Source: a bacterium
GTDB taxonomy: Bacteria > Patescibacteriota > Patescibacteriia > UBA9934
Direction of reading: 5' to 3'
Length of the DNA stretch: 37,552 nucleotides
Assembly: GCA_027592325.1 (NCBI GenBank)
Contig: JAQCKO010000012.1
Span: 1-37,552 of the forward strand
Part shown: positions 6,639 to 14,049 of the stretch, piece by piece
How positions within the stretch are numbered: the first letter of the stretch is position 1
Layout of the letters: every line of letters begins with the position of its first letter
Notes under the pieces: generated by a model
What the model saw: only the letters and a program-made list of their open reading frames with translations
Told to the model about the DNA's origin: nothing
Databases searched by the model: none
Translations under genes and position numbers: made by a program

Positions 6639-8569
6639 AGCATAGAACGCATACATTTTTGTCGCACCTGAAAGAAGGAATCGTTTCGCAGAAGAAACGT
6701 CTATTGGTATTGCTTACTGTATTTGGGGTAACCATATTCGTGATTGTTGGTGCCGGAGGGACGTATGCCGTTGCGTATCAAGGTAAAATCGCGCCTGGAG
6801 TATTTGTGGGCGATCTTTCTGTAGGAGGCATTACTGAACAACAAGCGGCAGATGAGCTTGCGGCACGCTATGAAGCGCTGCTCAATCGAGAACTATCGGT
6901 GGTGCTCATTAAAGAGGGAGAAGAGATCGATTCTGCCTCAATCGCCCTTCGCGCGGACGGCGCAACAGATCCAGATTTTGTACGGGATTATGTCTATATA
7001 AATCCTGAAGAGCTTGCTGCAGGTGCATATGAACGTGGCCGCGAAGGAGGTTTCCCTCGTCAAGTAATTGATCGGATTGCATTCATTGTGGCACCAAGTA
7101 CTCTCTCTCCACGATGGTCCATACAGCATGAAGAGATATTCAGCACGCTTGAAGGGCTTTTTTCTGATCATCTTATAGATGGCGAGCCGACGCGCTATAC
7201 GATTGAGGGCGATGCATTCACCGGCGCTGAGCGTGGAACCCCAGGGATGACCATGGACGACGGGAAGCTTTTAGAAAGTCTTTATGATGACCTGAATGAT
7301 TTTGATTTGCAGTTGGTGCATACGGTAGAGCTTGTTACCGCGATTAATGTGGTTGAAGTTGAAGAGGCAATGACGCTCCTTGATGATGCAAATGCGATCC
7401 TGAATCGCGCACCAATCGATCTTGTCCATACAGCTCATGATACTCGTGAACAACGCTTCACGGTTTCCCGCGATGACCTGTATGCATGGGTCATTGCCGA
7501 GAAGAATAAGACAGGACTTGCGCTTGCGCTCGATAGCGGAGCAGTAGATCGCTTTTTTGAGGAAATCGCCACAGCAATTAATATTCAGCCAGTTGATGCC
7601 ATATTTCGCATGGAAGGCGATCGTGTTATTGAATTTTCAGGAAGTCAAAATGGCTCAGAATTAGATGAAAAAGGGACGTATACAGACGTGCTTTCCTATC
7701 TTTGGGGGACTGAAGAAGGCGATGTGCAAATTGCAACAAGTATCATTGAGCCTGATATATCAACGGCATCTGTCAATGAATTAGGGATTCGTGAGGTTCT
7801 TGGTATAGGCATTTCTGATTTTTCTGGATCGCCATCAAATCGGGTAGCAAATATTCTGCATGGAGCCGCAAAACTTGATGGACTCCTCATTCCACCAGGA
7901 GAGGAAATCTCCCTTGTAGAAAAGCTTCGTCCATTTACGATTGCAGATGGATACCTTCCTGAGCTCGTTATCAAAGGTGATGAAATTACACCAGAAGTTG
8001 GAGGAGGACTATGCCAAATTGGGACGACAACCTTCCGTGCAGCCATGAATACCGGACTTGAAATTACCGAACGTCGGAATCATTCACTTGTTGTGAATTA
8101 TTATAACGATCCATCAAATGGCAATCCAGGGACCGATGCGACACTGTATGAGCCTCGGCCCGATTTTCGATTTCGAAATGATACAACGCATCATATTTTG
8201 CTAGATACGTTTGTTGATCTCTCAACATACGAACTTGTTTTCACCTTTTGGGGGACATCGGATGGACGAAAAGGCTACTATTCACCTCCCGAGATTCTTA
8301 GTTGGAATGGGTATGGGGCAACGCAATATATTGAAACCACCGACCTTGCTCCAGGTGTAACACGTTGTCAATCACCGCACCCGGGTGCGACAACCTCATT
8401 TGACTACATTGTTGAACGTCCGGGAGAAGATATTTTCTCGCATACCTATCAATCAACGTATCGATCATTGCCGCGTATTTGTTTGGTGGGTGCCGATCCG
8501 GTTGGACCAGCGGAAGTAGATGATGGGACGGGGGAACTGGACGTAGAAGATGTCACTGTAGAGGGATAG
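6635..8569 (+). CDS. VanW family protein with N-terminal TM and peptidoglycan-binding-like domains
   Basis: An envelope protein of the VanW family, common in Gram-positive and CPR bacteria and linked to cell-wall functions of unclear chemistry. It has 644 aa: a membrane anchor at about 22-48, then extracytoplasmic PG_binding_4-like repeats (VGDLSVGGITEQQAADELAA near 57), and a VanW domain at about 397-525 with GAAKLDGLLIPPGEEISL, VGGGLCQIGTTTFRAAM and ERRNHSLVVNYY. A Cys-containing C-terminal region and an acidic tail follow. Its start overlaps the hsp20 stop by 4 nt, so the two are translationally coupled. Confidence 0.93.
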   Translation: MKHRTHTFLSHLKEGIVSQKKRLLVLLTVFGVTIFVIVGAGGTYAVAYQGKIAPGVFVGDLSVGGITEQQAADELAARYEALLNRELSVVLIKEGEEIDSASIALRADGATDPDFVRDYVYINPEELAAGAYERGREGGFPRQVIDRIAFIVAPSTLSPRWSIQHEEIFSTLEGLFSDHLIDGEPTRYTIEGDAFTGAERGTPGMTMDDGKLLESLYDDLNDFDLQLVHTVELVTAINVVEVEEAMTLLDDANAILNRAPIDLVHTAHDTREQRFTVSRDDLYAWVIAEKNKTGLALALDSGAVDRFFEEIATAINIQPVDAIFRMEGDRVIEFSGSQNGSELDEKGTYTDVLSYLWGTEEGDVQIATSIIEPDISTASVNELGIREVLGIGISDFSGSPSNRVANILHGAAKLDGLLIPPGEEISLVEKLRPFTIADGYLPELVIKGDEITPEVGGGLCQIGTTTFRAAMNTGLEITERRNHSLVVNYYNDPSNGNPGTDATLYEPRPDFRFRNDTTHHILLDTFVDLSTYELVFTFWGTSDGRKGYYSPPEILSWNGYGATQYIETTDLAPGVTRCQSPHPGATTSFDYIVERPGEDIFSHTYQSTYRSLPRICLVGADPVGPAEVDDGTGELDVEDVTVEG

Positions 8570-8638
8570 AAGCGGAATACACCGATAGCCACGCCGATGG
8601 CAAGGGCGACGAATAGATACGATCCGTACAAGCCAGGT

Positions 8639-8666
8639 TTGCATTTTTGGGCGTTTTTGCTACACT
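8639..8666 (+). promoter_or_regulatory. Promoter of the SPFH gene
   Basis: -35 TTGCAT (8639-8644), a 16-bp spacer, and extended -10 TGCTACACT (-10 at 8661-8666). The start near 8673 leaves about 19 nt of AT-rich leader without an SD. Confidence 0.6.
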
Positions 8667-8691
8667 CAAAGTACTATTCGTAAATTATTGT

Positions 8692-9444
8692 ATGGGAGTT
8701 TTTGGTCTTTTTTTTGGCGCTACCGTATTTATTGTGCTCATTAGCATTCGTCAAATTAATGAATATCAGCGCGGGGTGAAGTTTACGCTTGGAAAGTACA
8801 CAAGCATCATGAGTCCAGGGTGGCGACTTGTTATCCCAGTCTTTCAGAGCTATCAGAAAGTCGACATTCGTGTTAAAGCCGTCGATGTTCCTGATCAAGA
8901 GGCGATTACAAAAGACAATATTTCAGCGCGGACTAATGCCGTCATTTATTACAAGGTGACCGATGCGAAAAAAGCTGTGATTGAAGTACAAAATTTTCAA
9001 CATGCGGTGAGCCAACTTGCGCAAACAACCATGCGTAATGTGGTAGGGGAGCTTGAGCTTGACGAGCTTCTTACAAATCGTGATCAGGCGAGCAAGAAAA
9101 TAAAAGATATTGTTGATTCGCTTACCGACCCATGGGGAATTTCGATTGATAATGTTGAACTGAAAGACATTACGCTTCCAGAAGAAATGAAGCGTACGAT
9201 TGCAAAGCAAGCCGAGGCAGAGCGTGAACGTCGCGCTGTCGTAATTAAAGCGGAAGGAGAGGTGCAAGCGGCAGTGAATCTTGAAAAGGCGGCAGCAATG
9301 CTTGCAAAAACACCGGGAGCGCTCCACTTGCGTTCATTATCAACACTCAATGATCTTTCAAGCGATCAATCAAATACGGTGATTATGGCCGTGCCGCTTG
9401 AAGTTTTGCGCGCATTCGAGACGATTACGGATATGAAGAAATAA
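8692..9444 (+). CDS. SPFH/Band 7 (slipin/stomatin-like) membrane protein
   Basis: A membrane-scaffold protein of the stomatin/slipin type. From the ATG at 8692 it has 251 aa: one N-terminal TM helix (about 3-20), then the slipin signature EYQRGVKFTLGKY and PGWRLVIPVF, the Band 7 domain (about 24-190), and the Ala/Glu-rich helix KRTIAKQAEAERERRAVVIKAEGE that drives oligomerisation in the family. Slipins usually sit beside an NfeD protein; none is visible here. In-frame codons from 8647 are open, but the promoter at 8639-8666 favours 8692. Confidence 0.93.
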   Translation: MGVFGLFFGATVFIVLISIRQINEYQRGVKFTLGKYTSIMSPGWRLVIPVFQSYQKVDIRVKAVDVPDQEAITKDNISARTNAVIYYKVTDAKKAVIEVQNFQHAVSQLAQTTMRNVVGELELDELLTNRDQASKKIKDIVDSLTDPWGISIDNVELKDITLPEEMKRTIAKQAEAERERRAVVIKAEGEVQAAVNLEKAAAMLAKTPGALHLRSLSTLNDLSSDQSNTVIMAVPLEVLRAFETITDMKK

Positions 9445-9466
9445 GAAATAGTTGTTACAAAGTCAA

Positions 9467-9501
9467 AGCAAAACACCAGCCACGATGGCTGGTGTTTTGC
9501 T
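9467..9501. terminator. Bidirectional terminator between the SPFH gene and the 9501-11399 gene
   Basis: Arms AGCAAAACACCAGCCA (9467-9482) and TGGCTGGTGTTTTGCT (9486-9501) form a perfect 16-bp stem with a CGA loop. A/T-rich arm bases serve both strands. It overlaps the stop codon of the minus-strand gene. Confidence 0.85.
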
Positions 9502-11399
9502 TATCTGAATTGTTCAAGTAGCTGTTGTTGCGCACTAGGTGAGTAATAGTAATTTAGGTACAACCCGGTTTCATCTGATTGATACTTTCCATTCGAAGAA
9601 ACATACAAGCCTTTTTCAAGACGAGGTAGTGTATTCACTTGTTCTTCGTTTGGTTGGCGGCCGGGTATAGAGTCGAATAATCCAGTGAGTGTTTTCCAGC
9701 CCTTAGGGGCGGCCTCATTGAGGATTTTCTCAATCACTATATCAACAATTTCTTTCTTATAGAATTGAATCATTCCGGTAGGTCCGGTGCTTCTATACGT
9801 TGCTCCCATTTCGTCTTCCTTCCATCCGTGTTTCTCTTGCAAAAAACTGATTACGTGTGGCAGACTGCGGTGCGGTTCTATAATCTTTTGCCTACCCTTC
9901 GTCTCTAACAGTTCATGAATTTTATCCGTAATCCCTTGTCGCGAGAGTGCATCTTTTGGCGGGATCCCTTGTTCTAAGATTACTTTTACCTCTTGATATA
10001 GCGGTTCGTCGTAATTTTTTGTGAGCTTCAGTGGATTGTTTTCCAGCTCTTCTGGTTGTACTGTGCCCGTAGCAAAAAATTTCCGAACCTCAAAACCTCC
10101 CTCTGACACAAGGTCGTACACAGCGCCGCGCACAGTAATGTAGTCGACGCTAATTCCCTCGGCCGCAAGTCGTTTGCGCATTTTACCTATAGTCATCCAA
10201 GCACTATCTCTTGGTTTAAAGTATGTGACTACGGTCTCAATCAGCCGTTCGCTGAAGTCTTTATTAAATCTTGGCGCCTGCGTTGTGCCGTCTTTATGCT
10301 TGCCAAAATAAGTAATTGTATCACCTTTTTCCCCTCCTTCATACTCGCTAAGACCTACTGCACGATCAAAAAGCGCAGATTCAAGAACATTAATTCCATA
10401 TATCCATTTTAAGTGATTCAGTACTCCTCGAATAGATGTTAAGTCAAGCTTTGCTATTTTTTCTCGATTTTTGCTAGGCATTTCGATCGCTGACTTCACA
10501 AGAGTTTGCCATTCAAGTTCACTTCCTGGATAGCAAATGCGTAATGTAGTGGCGTCAGAACATCCACGCAATTGACGCTTTGTCATGCGGGCAAACAAAG
10601 CTAATGATCGTATCGCATCCATGACTTCGTCTGGGTGAACGATATAGGTCGCATTGCGTACATCGTCGCAAATAAATGCATGCACATAAGGTTGCCCTGG
10701 TCTCCCGTTTGAATCTTTTGCAGCATCGTTCTTAATAGTCGTTCCATGGTAGGGCTCATTTCTGAACCATCGCGGATCAACAGTTCCGGGTTGAGCGGCC
10801 ACTGCGTGAAAGTAAGGTGTGCTCTCAATGAGTGCATGCAGTAGATGGTTAAGCGCGTGTACTTCTGCTTCTTGAAATTCATTTGGCATTTCGCTTCCTG
10901 CATCGAGAAACCTTCCTTCGTCTGGTGGAATATTTAGGAAGGCGACTTCTGTTTCACCCTCAACTGAAGCATCAGGCGTTTCGTGATCGATAGTTGGCGG
11001 TTTCTTCAAAAACGGTCCATCGAGCCTTTCATCATCCTTTGTGACATCACGAATAACGGTGTATTTTCTATTGAATTCAGGCAGTTGAACATCACTTTGT
11101 ACGTATGCGGCGAATAGCTGTAGCAACTCCATTTCCGTAGCGATTCGGGACAGTTCATTCACATCACTCGGTGCTTCGTTTTCAAGTAAATGGGCTTTGC
11201 GTGCGTGCAATTCCTTTTGAATGATACCAATCGCCTCCACAGCAGAAGGGTCTTTTAATCGAATACGTTCCTGAATGTCTCCACCAGTATGACGTGCAAG
11301 CCGATCCGTCAACTTTGCATTCGTCTCCAAATCAGAAAAAGCGGATTGAATAATCTCCATCTCTCTTTCAATATTTCTACTATTATCACGACTTTCCAT
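9501..11399 (-). CDS. Large orphan protein of unknown function, about 632 aa
   Basis: I do not recognise a family. The protein is soluble, charged and has no signal peptide or TM. The N-terminal third looks helical/coiled (MESRDNSRNIEREMEIIQSAF..). The middle carries a segment like a winged helix (WMTIGKMRKRLAAEGISVDYITVRGAVYDLVSEGGFEV, around 410-445), and a similar short-helix pattern recurs near 500-540. DNA or RNA binding is therefore possible but unproven. I prefer the ATG at 11397-11399; an in-frame TTG at 11418-11420 would add seven residues. It lies directly downstream, on the same strand, of the hairpin array and the 151-aa gene, and may be read from the same promoter. Confidence 0.8.
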   Translation of the reverse strand: MESRDNSRNIEREMEIIQSAFSDLETNAKLTDRLARHTGGDIQERIRLKDPSAVEAIGIIQKELHARKAHLLENEAPSDVNELSRIATEMELLQLFAAYVQSDVQLPEFNRKYTVIRDVTKDDERLDGPFLKKPPTIDHETPDASVEGETEVAFLNIPPDEGRFLDAGSEMPNEFQEAEVHALNHLLHALIESTPYFHAVAAQPGTVDPRWFRNEPYHGTTIKNDAAKDSNGRPGQPYVHAFICDDVRNATYIVHPDEVMDAIRSLALFARMTKRQLRGCSDATTLRICYPGSELEWQTLVKSAIEMPSKNREKIAKLDLTSIRGVLNHLKWIYGINVLESALFDRAVGLSEYEGGEKGDTITYFGKHKDGTTQAPRFNKDFSERLIETVVTYFKPRDSAWMTIGKMRKRLAAEGISVDYITVRGAVYDLVSEGGFEVRKFFATGTVQPEELENNPLKLTKNYDEPLYQEVKVILEQGIPPKDALSRQGITDKIHELLETKGRQKIIEPHRSLPHVISFLQEKHGWKEDEMGATYRSTGPTGMIQFYKKEIVDIVIEKILNEAAPKGWKTLTGLFDSIPGRQPNEEQVNTLPRLEKGLYVSSNGKYQSDETGLYLNYYYSPSAQQQLLEQFR

Positions 11400-11427
11400 A
11401 CTGTCATTTAATACTGACAAAATACTA

Positions 11428-11971
11428 TCATCTTTGCCTCATTTACTCACGTGAGAGAGGTGAATAGCAAATGAGGCAAAGATGAGCGCCCGACCGTCTT
11501 CGTAGTGTCGAAGGGGTCGGGCAGGGCTCACAGGTCGCGACCTGTGAGCCGAGTGCCTCGCGGCCGAGTGGGATCGAAATCCCACTCGGCCCCATGAGCA
11601 GCCATCCGTAGTCGGACGGCTGCTAGGCGGCGCCACGCCCGTGCCCGGACATGCCGGGCGTGAAGCGTTGCCGAAACCTCTCGGTGCGCGCGCACTCGCG
11701 CGCACCGAGAGGCGGTGAACCGCTCGACATTTGATGATTTTTGCAGATTGCCTCCACAAATTTCTGTCCGCTACCTAAGGTATTCTAGGTGCGCTACAAA
11801 TTTTTGAGCTCACTATTTTCATACTGTGCTCAAGAATTTGCCCGACCATCGTGAGTACGAAGGTCGGGCAAGAGTGCGGCGAGTGAGCCGCGGAGTTTGC
11901 AGACTATTCAGACCGGCCTGCAAGCGGGCATCGAATGCTCGATTGTTTTACTCCCCCGAGCTGGGGAGTAA
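11428..11971 (-). other. Array of about twelve distinct hairpins in 540 bp without an ORF
   Basis: Stems in + coordinates are 11428-11444/11469-11485 (17 bp), 11488-11495/11515-11522 plus inner 11498-11502/11509-11513, the perfect palindrome 11525-11550, 11562-11574/11579-11591 (13 bp), 11597-11603/11618-11624 plus inner TCCG/CGGA, 11626-11641/11655-11672, 11677-11692/11697-11712 (16 bp), 11838-11847/11862-11871 plus inner 4 bp, 11876-11880/11887-11891, 11897-11902/11918-11923, and 11948-11956/11963-11971. Stem sequences differ, except that GCCCGACC/GGTCGGGC occurs twice. On the minus strand one tetraloop is TTCG. The DNA is very GC-rich. Strand is inferred from the flanking minus-strand genes. 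Confidence 0.75.
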
Positions 11972-11973
11972 GA

Positions 11974-12429
11974 CTAGGCGGCGATCTTGCGCTGCTTCAT
12001 CTTCACGACGCCGTGGAGGGCGCTGAGCCCCCCAGCGGCGGCGACCAGTACACCACCGAGAAAGGTTGAGCCTTTCCCGCTCCCGCTGCCGGTTTGGAAC
12101 CGGATCTTCCCCTCGGGCGAGATCCGGATGAACCGCCCCTGCTGGCCGCTCCAGGGCCGCCAGACGACGTTGCCGTCGTCGTCGAGGGTGACGTTGGGGC
12201 GCCAGAACGCCCCCTCGTCATCTGTGCCGGCCGCCGCGATGGCGGCCTCCAGCGACCCGGGGTCGTCTGGGAGCGACAGCGGGCCGCAGCCCTTTTTCTC
12301 CTGGCGCCAGGGGTGATCCCCCGTCGCCAGGGCTAAGGCGAGCGCGCGAGCGCGCTCCACCGGCACCATGACGGCGCCGGCGCGGACTGTCGTGACGGCG
12401 ATGATGACGGTGGTGGTCTCGTTGGACAT
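11974..12429 (-). CDS. Small orphan protein with C-terminal TM helix (151 aa)
   Basis: Family not recognised. The protein has an Ala/Val-rich N-terminal part (MSNETTTVIIAVTTVRAG), a central acidic/Trp region with beta character (DDDGNVVWRPW, GRFIRISPEGKIRF), a Gly/Ser linker, then a glycine-rich hydrophobic segment (about 122-142, FLGGVLVAAAGG) followed by a basic end (KMKQRKIAA). This fits a single C-terminal membrane anchor or small-protein amphipathic helix. The start at 12427-12429 is chosen for its SD GGAGG (12434-12438); a 6-codon longer form is possible. The gene lies between the large structured RNA and the hairpin array, on the same strand as both. Confidence 0.72.
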   Translation of the reverse strand: MSNETTTVIIAVTTVRAGAVMVPVERARALALALATGDHPWRQEKKGCGPLSLPDDPGSLEAAIAAAGTDDEGAFWRPNVTLDDDGNVVWRPWSGQQGRFIRISPEGKIRFQTGSGSGKGSTFLGGVLVAAAGGLSALHGVVKMKQRKIAA

Positions 12430-12445
12430 GATGCCTCCAGGCATC
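12430..12445 (-). promoter_or_regulatory. Palindrome enclosing the SD of the 151-aa gene
   Basis: GATGCCTGGAGGCATC is a perfect 7-bp-arm palindrome; the SD GGAGG is partly in its stem, so folding would limit translation of the gene at 12429. Confidence 0.55.
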
Positions 12446-13398
12446 AACCCTGTTATTCCCAGATGTCACCCTGGGCAGGGCCCCCTCCGCAAAGGGGTGA
12501 TGGTATTTTGTCAGCCTCGAATGAGCTTTCGTCCCTTGGCACATGCCTTGGGAACTGACAATCTGTTGCGCTTCTCGGCGCATATCAGGTCAATTCGGAT
12601 CGATCCTTCGACTTTGTCCTGCTAGGCGGGACTACGCTCCCGGCGGAGCCGGGCAGGCAGGATGACGAAATGGGCTGATATGCACCTCGGAGGGCTTAAG
12701 GTTATAGCCTCGCTGTGGGCGCGAAATTCACGCGCACAGGGAGACTGACGGATGGTCGTGAGATCTCTCTTAGGTCCAAAGGACCATCTCCCGGGCCAGA
12801 GCGACCTACTGATATGGGCCTCTTACTTCTCTAAGCCGAAGCTGAGAAGGGAGGTTGTCCATATGCCGGTGCGGTCTAGCATCCGTCAATCAATGACTAT
12901 TCAATTGTGAATGTTCATCCTTTTCCCGCCTTTTCACAGGCTTCACACAGTGGTTACAGATCTCTCGCTGAACCTCTATTCTGTGGTAAGGACTGTATCC
13001 CTCGCGACTCAACGCCGTAGCGGAATCGCTTAGGATGCACTCATTACCACGGCATTTCTCAGGTGCCGGGGGATATCGCCATGTTTCCCTCGACCGCAGT
13101 CGATTGATGTATGCTAGGCGTATCCGACGTATTCCCTAGAAGGGGAATAAGGTGAGAATTTCAGATAAATGGTAGAAACCTCTCTCATGAAGTTTGGATT
13201 GCTCCCTTGCTACCACTTGGCTGAAAACGATCGCTTTTATGACAAAAGCGGATACATCGCTATCAATGGAGAGCAATATATCCGCTTCTACAATATCTAT
13301 CACTAGATATTATCTGCCTCGTTTCCCTGAGGCGGGCTCTCTCACCAGGTGTATTGTAATGTTCTGCGTTTCGTCTGTTTTCTTCCTCATCGTTCGCT
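12446..13398 (-). ncRNA. Large ornate structured RNA, about 950 nt (or extreme 5' leader)
   Basis: It is driven by a consensus minus-strand promoter and contains no plausible gene. Nested stems cover nearly all of it (+ coordinates): 13316-13320/13329-13333, 13292-13299/13304-13311, 13246-13254/13279-13287, 13159-13164/13221-13226, 13170-13175/13210-13215, 13130-13136/13143-13149, 13071-13080/13117-13125, 13090-13094/13099-13103, 13050-13054/13064-13068, 12983-12989/13044-13050, 13004-13010/13023-13029, 12746-12754/12880-12888, 12812-12817/12859-12864, 12754-12758/12802-12806, 12580-12588/12675-12683 and 12508-12514/12555-12561. Several stems have G-U pairs valid only on the minus strand, and 12837-12840 is a UUCG loop there. 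I found no signature of RNase P RNA, tmRNA, SRP RNA or rRNA, and no group II intron domain V. Confidence 0.75.
12601..12670. repeat. REP-like palindromic element inside the large RNA
   Basis: It begins GATCCTTCGACTTTGTCC and ends GGCAGGATGACGAAA, with an inner CGGCGGAGCCGGG core. It resembles the elements at 13831 and 14962 and sits as an insertion closed by the 9-bp stem 12580-12588/12675-12683. Confidence 0.6.
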
Positions 13399-13404
13399 GG
13401 CACC

Positions 13405-13433
13405 ACTATAACATATTTCACCACTTCTGTCAA
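13405..13433 (-). promoter_or_regulatory. Promoter of the large structured RNA
   Basis: On the minus strand, -35 TTGACA (13428-13433), a 17-bp spacer, and -10 TATAGT (13405-13410). It is one of the best promoter matches in the window. Predicted start near 13398. Confidence 0.85.
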
Positions 13434-13506
13434 GCGCGTCATCTATATTATGGCTAATACTAGCGTAAAATACGCAGTATTTTTGGTGAGATGCTTGTGA
13501 GAATAA

Positions 13507-13535
13507 TTGACGAAACTGTCTCTTTCCGCCATAAT
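13507..13535 (+). promoter_or_regulatory. Promoter of the ATP synthase operon
   Basis: -35 TTGACG (13507-13512), a 17-bp spacer, and -10 CATAAT (13530-13535). The start near 13542 is 4 nt before the ATG at 13546. It is divergent from the large RNA promoter. Confidence 0.65.
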
Positions 13536-13545
13536 CATGGCGTTT

Positions 13546-13755
13546 ATGAAGATATTTACGTGGAAGCAGCGTGCCATTGTGTTTTTGGTGACTATCGCGA
13601 CCATCGCGCTATTCGCGCTTATTGGGTATCTTATTGGGCGAGCAGCAGGATCAGGCACCATTGGGCTCGTGATCGCTGTTCTTCTTTCATACCCGGCAAC
13701 GCAATTTCAGCTCGCTAAAACCATGCGCCGCCTGTACGATACGAATAAACACTAG
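13546..13755 (+). CDS. Small two-TM protein, AtpI-like (first gene of ATP synthase locus)
   Basis: The 69-aa membrane protein has two hydrophobic helices (about 10-29 and 34-52) with a Gly-rich turn (YLIGRAAGSGTIG) and a basic tail (KTMRRLYDTNKH). Its position ahead of atpB and its size match AtpI/AtpZ-type proteins, which help c-ring assembly or Mg2+ supply; sequence resemblance is only general. The longer form from 13507 is unlikely because the promoter lies within it. The start at 13546 is essentially leaderless. Confidence 0.65.
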   Translation: MKIFTWKQRAIVFLVTIATIALFALIGYLIGRAAGSGTIGLVIAVLLSYPATQFQLAKTMRRLYDTNKH

Positions 13756-13830
13756 GGGTACGAATGCGCATTACGTTGAACCATTCGCTTTGCTCATTCG
13801 TTGAAAGCGTTGGGAGCGTTGGTGCGAAGA

Positions 13831-13922
13831 GATCCTTCACATTCGTTCCCGGCGGAGCCACGGCAGAGCCGGGCAGGCCGGACCAGGCTCCGCCTTGGCT
13901 GCCGCTAGTTCGCAGGAATGAT
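13831..13922 (+). repeat. REP-like element, copy A (left of atpB)
   Basis: It starts GATCCTTCACATTCGTTCC, has a CGGCGGAGCCACGGCAGAGCC core, and ends TTCGCAGGAATGA. A near-identical inverted copy lies at 14962-15032, so the pair flanks atpB. Confidence 0.75.
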
Positions 13923-13965
13923 AAAACGATCAAATTCAAACAGTAGATAGGCACGGTGACTTTTC

Positions 13966-14049
13966 CCTACAACTAACAACTCACCACCTACAACCTCAGA
14001 TCTCTCACCTCCAACATCCAACCTGAAACCTGTAACCTGAACCCTCCAT
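13966..14049 (+). repeat. 7-bp-phased degenerate repeat ending at the atpB start codon
   Basis: Twelve consecutive 7-mers, among them CCTACAA, CTAACAA, CTCACCA, CCTCCAA, CATCCAA, CCTGAAA, CCTGTAA, CCTGAAC and CCTCCAT, end at 14049 with the ATG at 14050. Most fit CCTnnAA. It is the longest of five loci in the window. Confidence 0.75.

Noticed and set aside
8449-8631. 60-aa minus-strand frame with a hydrophobic start
   Set aside because: It mostly overlaps the end of the vanW-like gene in antisense and has no promoter or SD.
11428-11971. CRISPR array or integron attC array
   Set aside because: Stem sequences differ from hairpin to hairpin, there are no constant repeats with unique spacers, and no cas or integrase gene is nearby.
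11974-12583. Other GC-rich frames around the 151-aa gene (109, 121, 80 and 72 aa)
   Set aside because: High GC keeps all frames open; only the minus-strand 151-aa frame has an SD and a coherent protein pattern.
12446-13398. RNase P RNA, tmRNA, rRNA fragment or group II intron
   Set aside because: I found no GAGGAAAGTCC-type P4 core, no tmRNA 5'/3' acceptor signature, no rRNA conserved segments and no domain V hairpin. A diverged form cannot be excluded without a covariance-model search.
13194-13457. 87-aa plus-strand frame
   Set aside because: It lies across the structured RNA and its promoter, with no SD and no protein-like composition.
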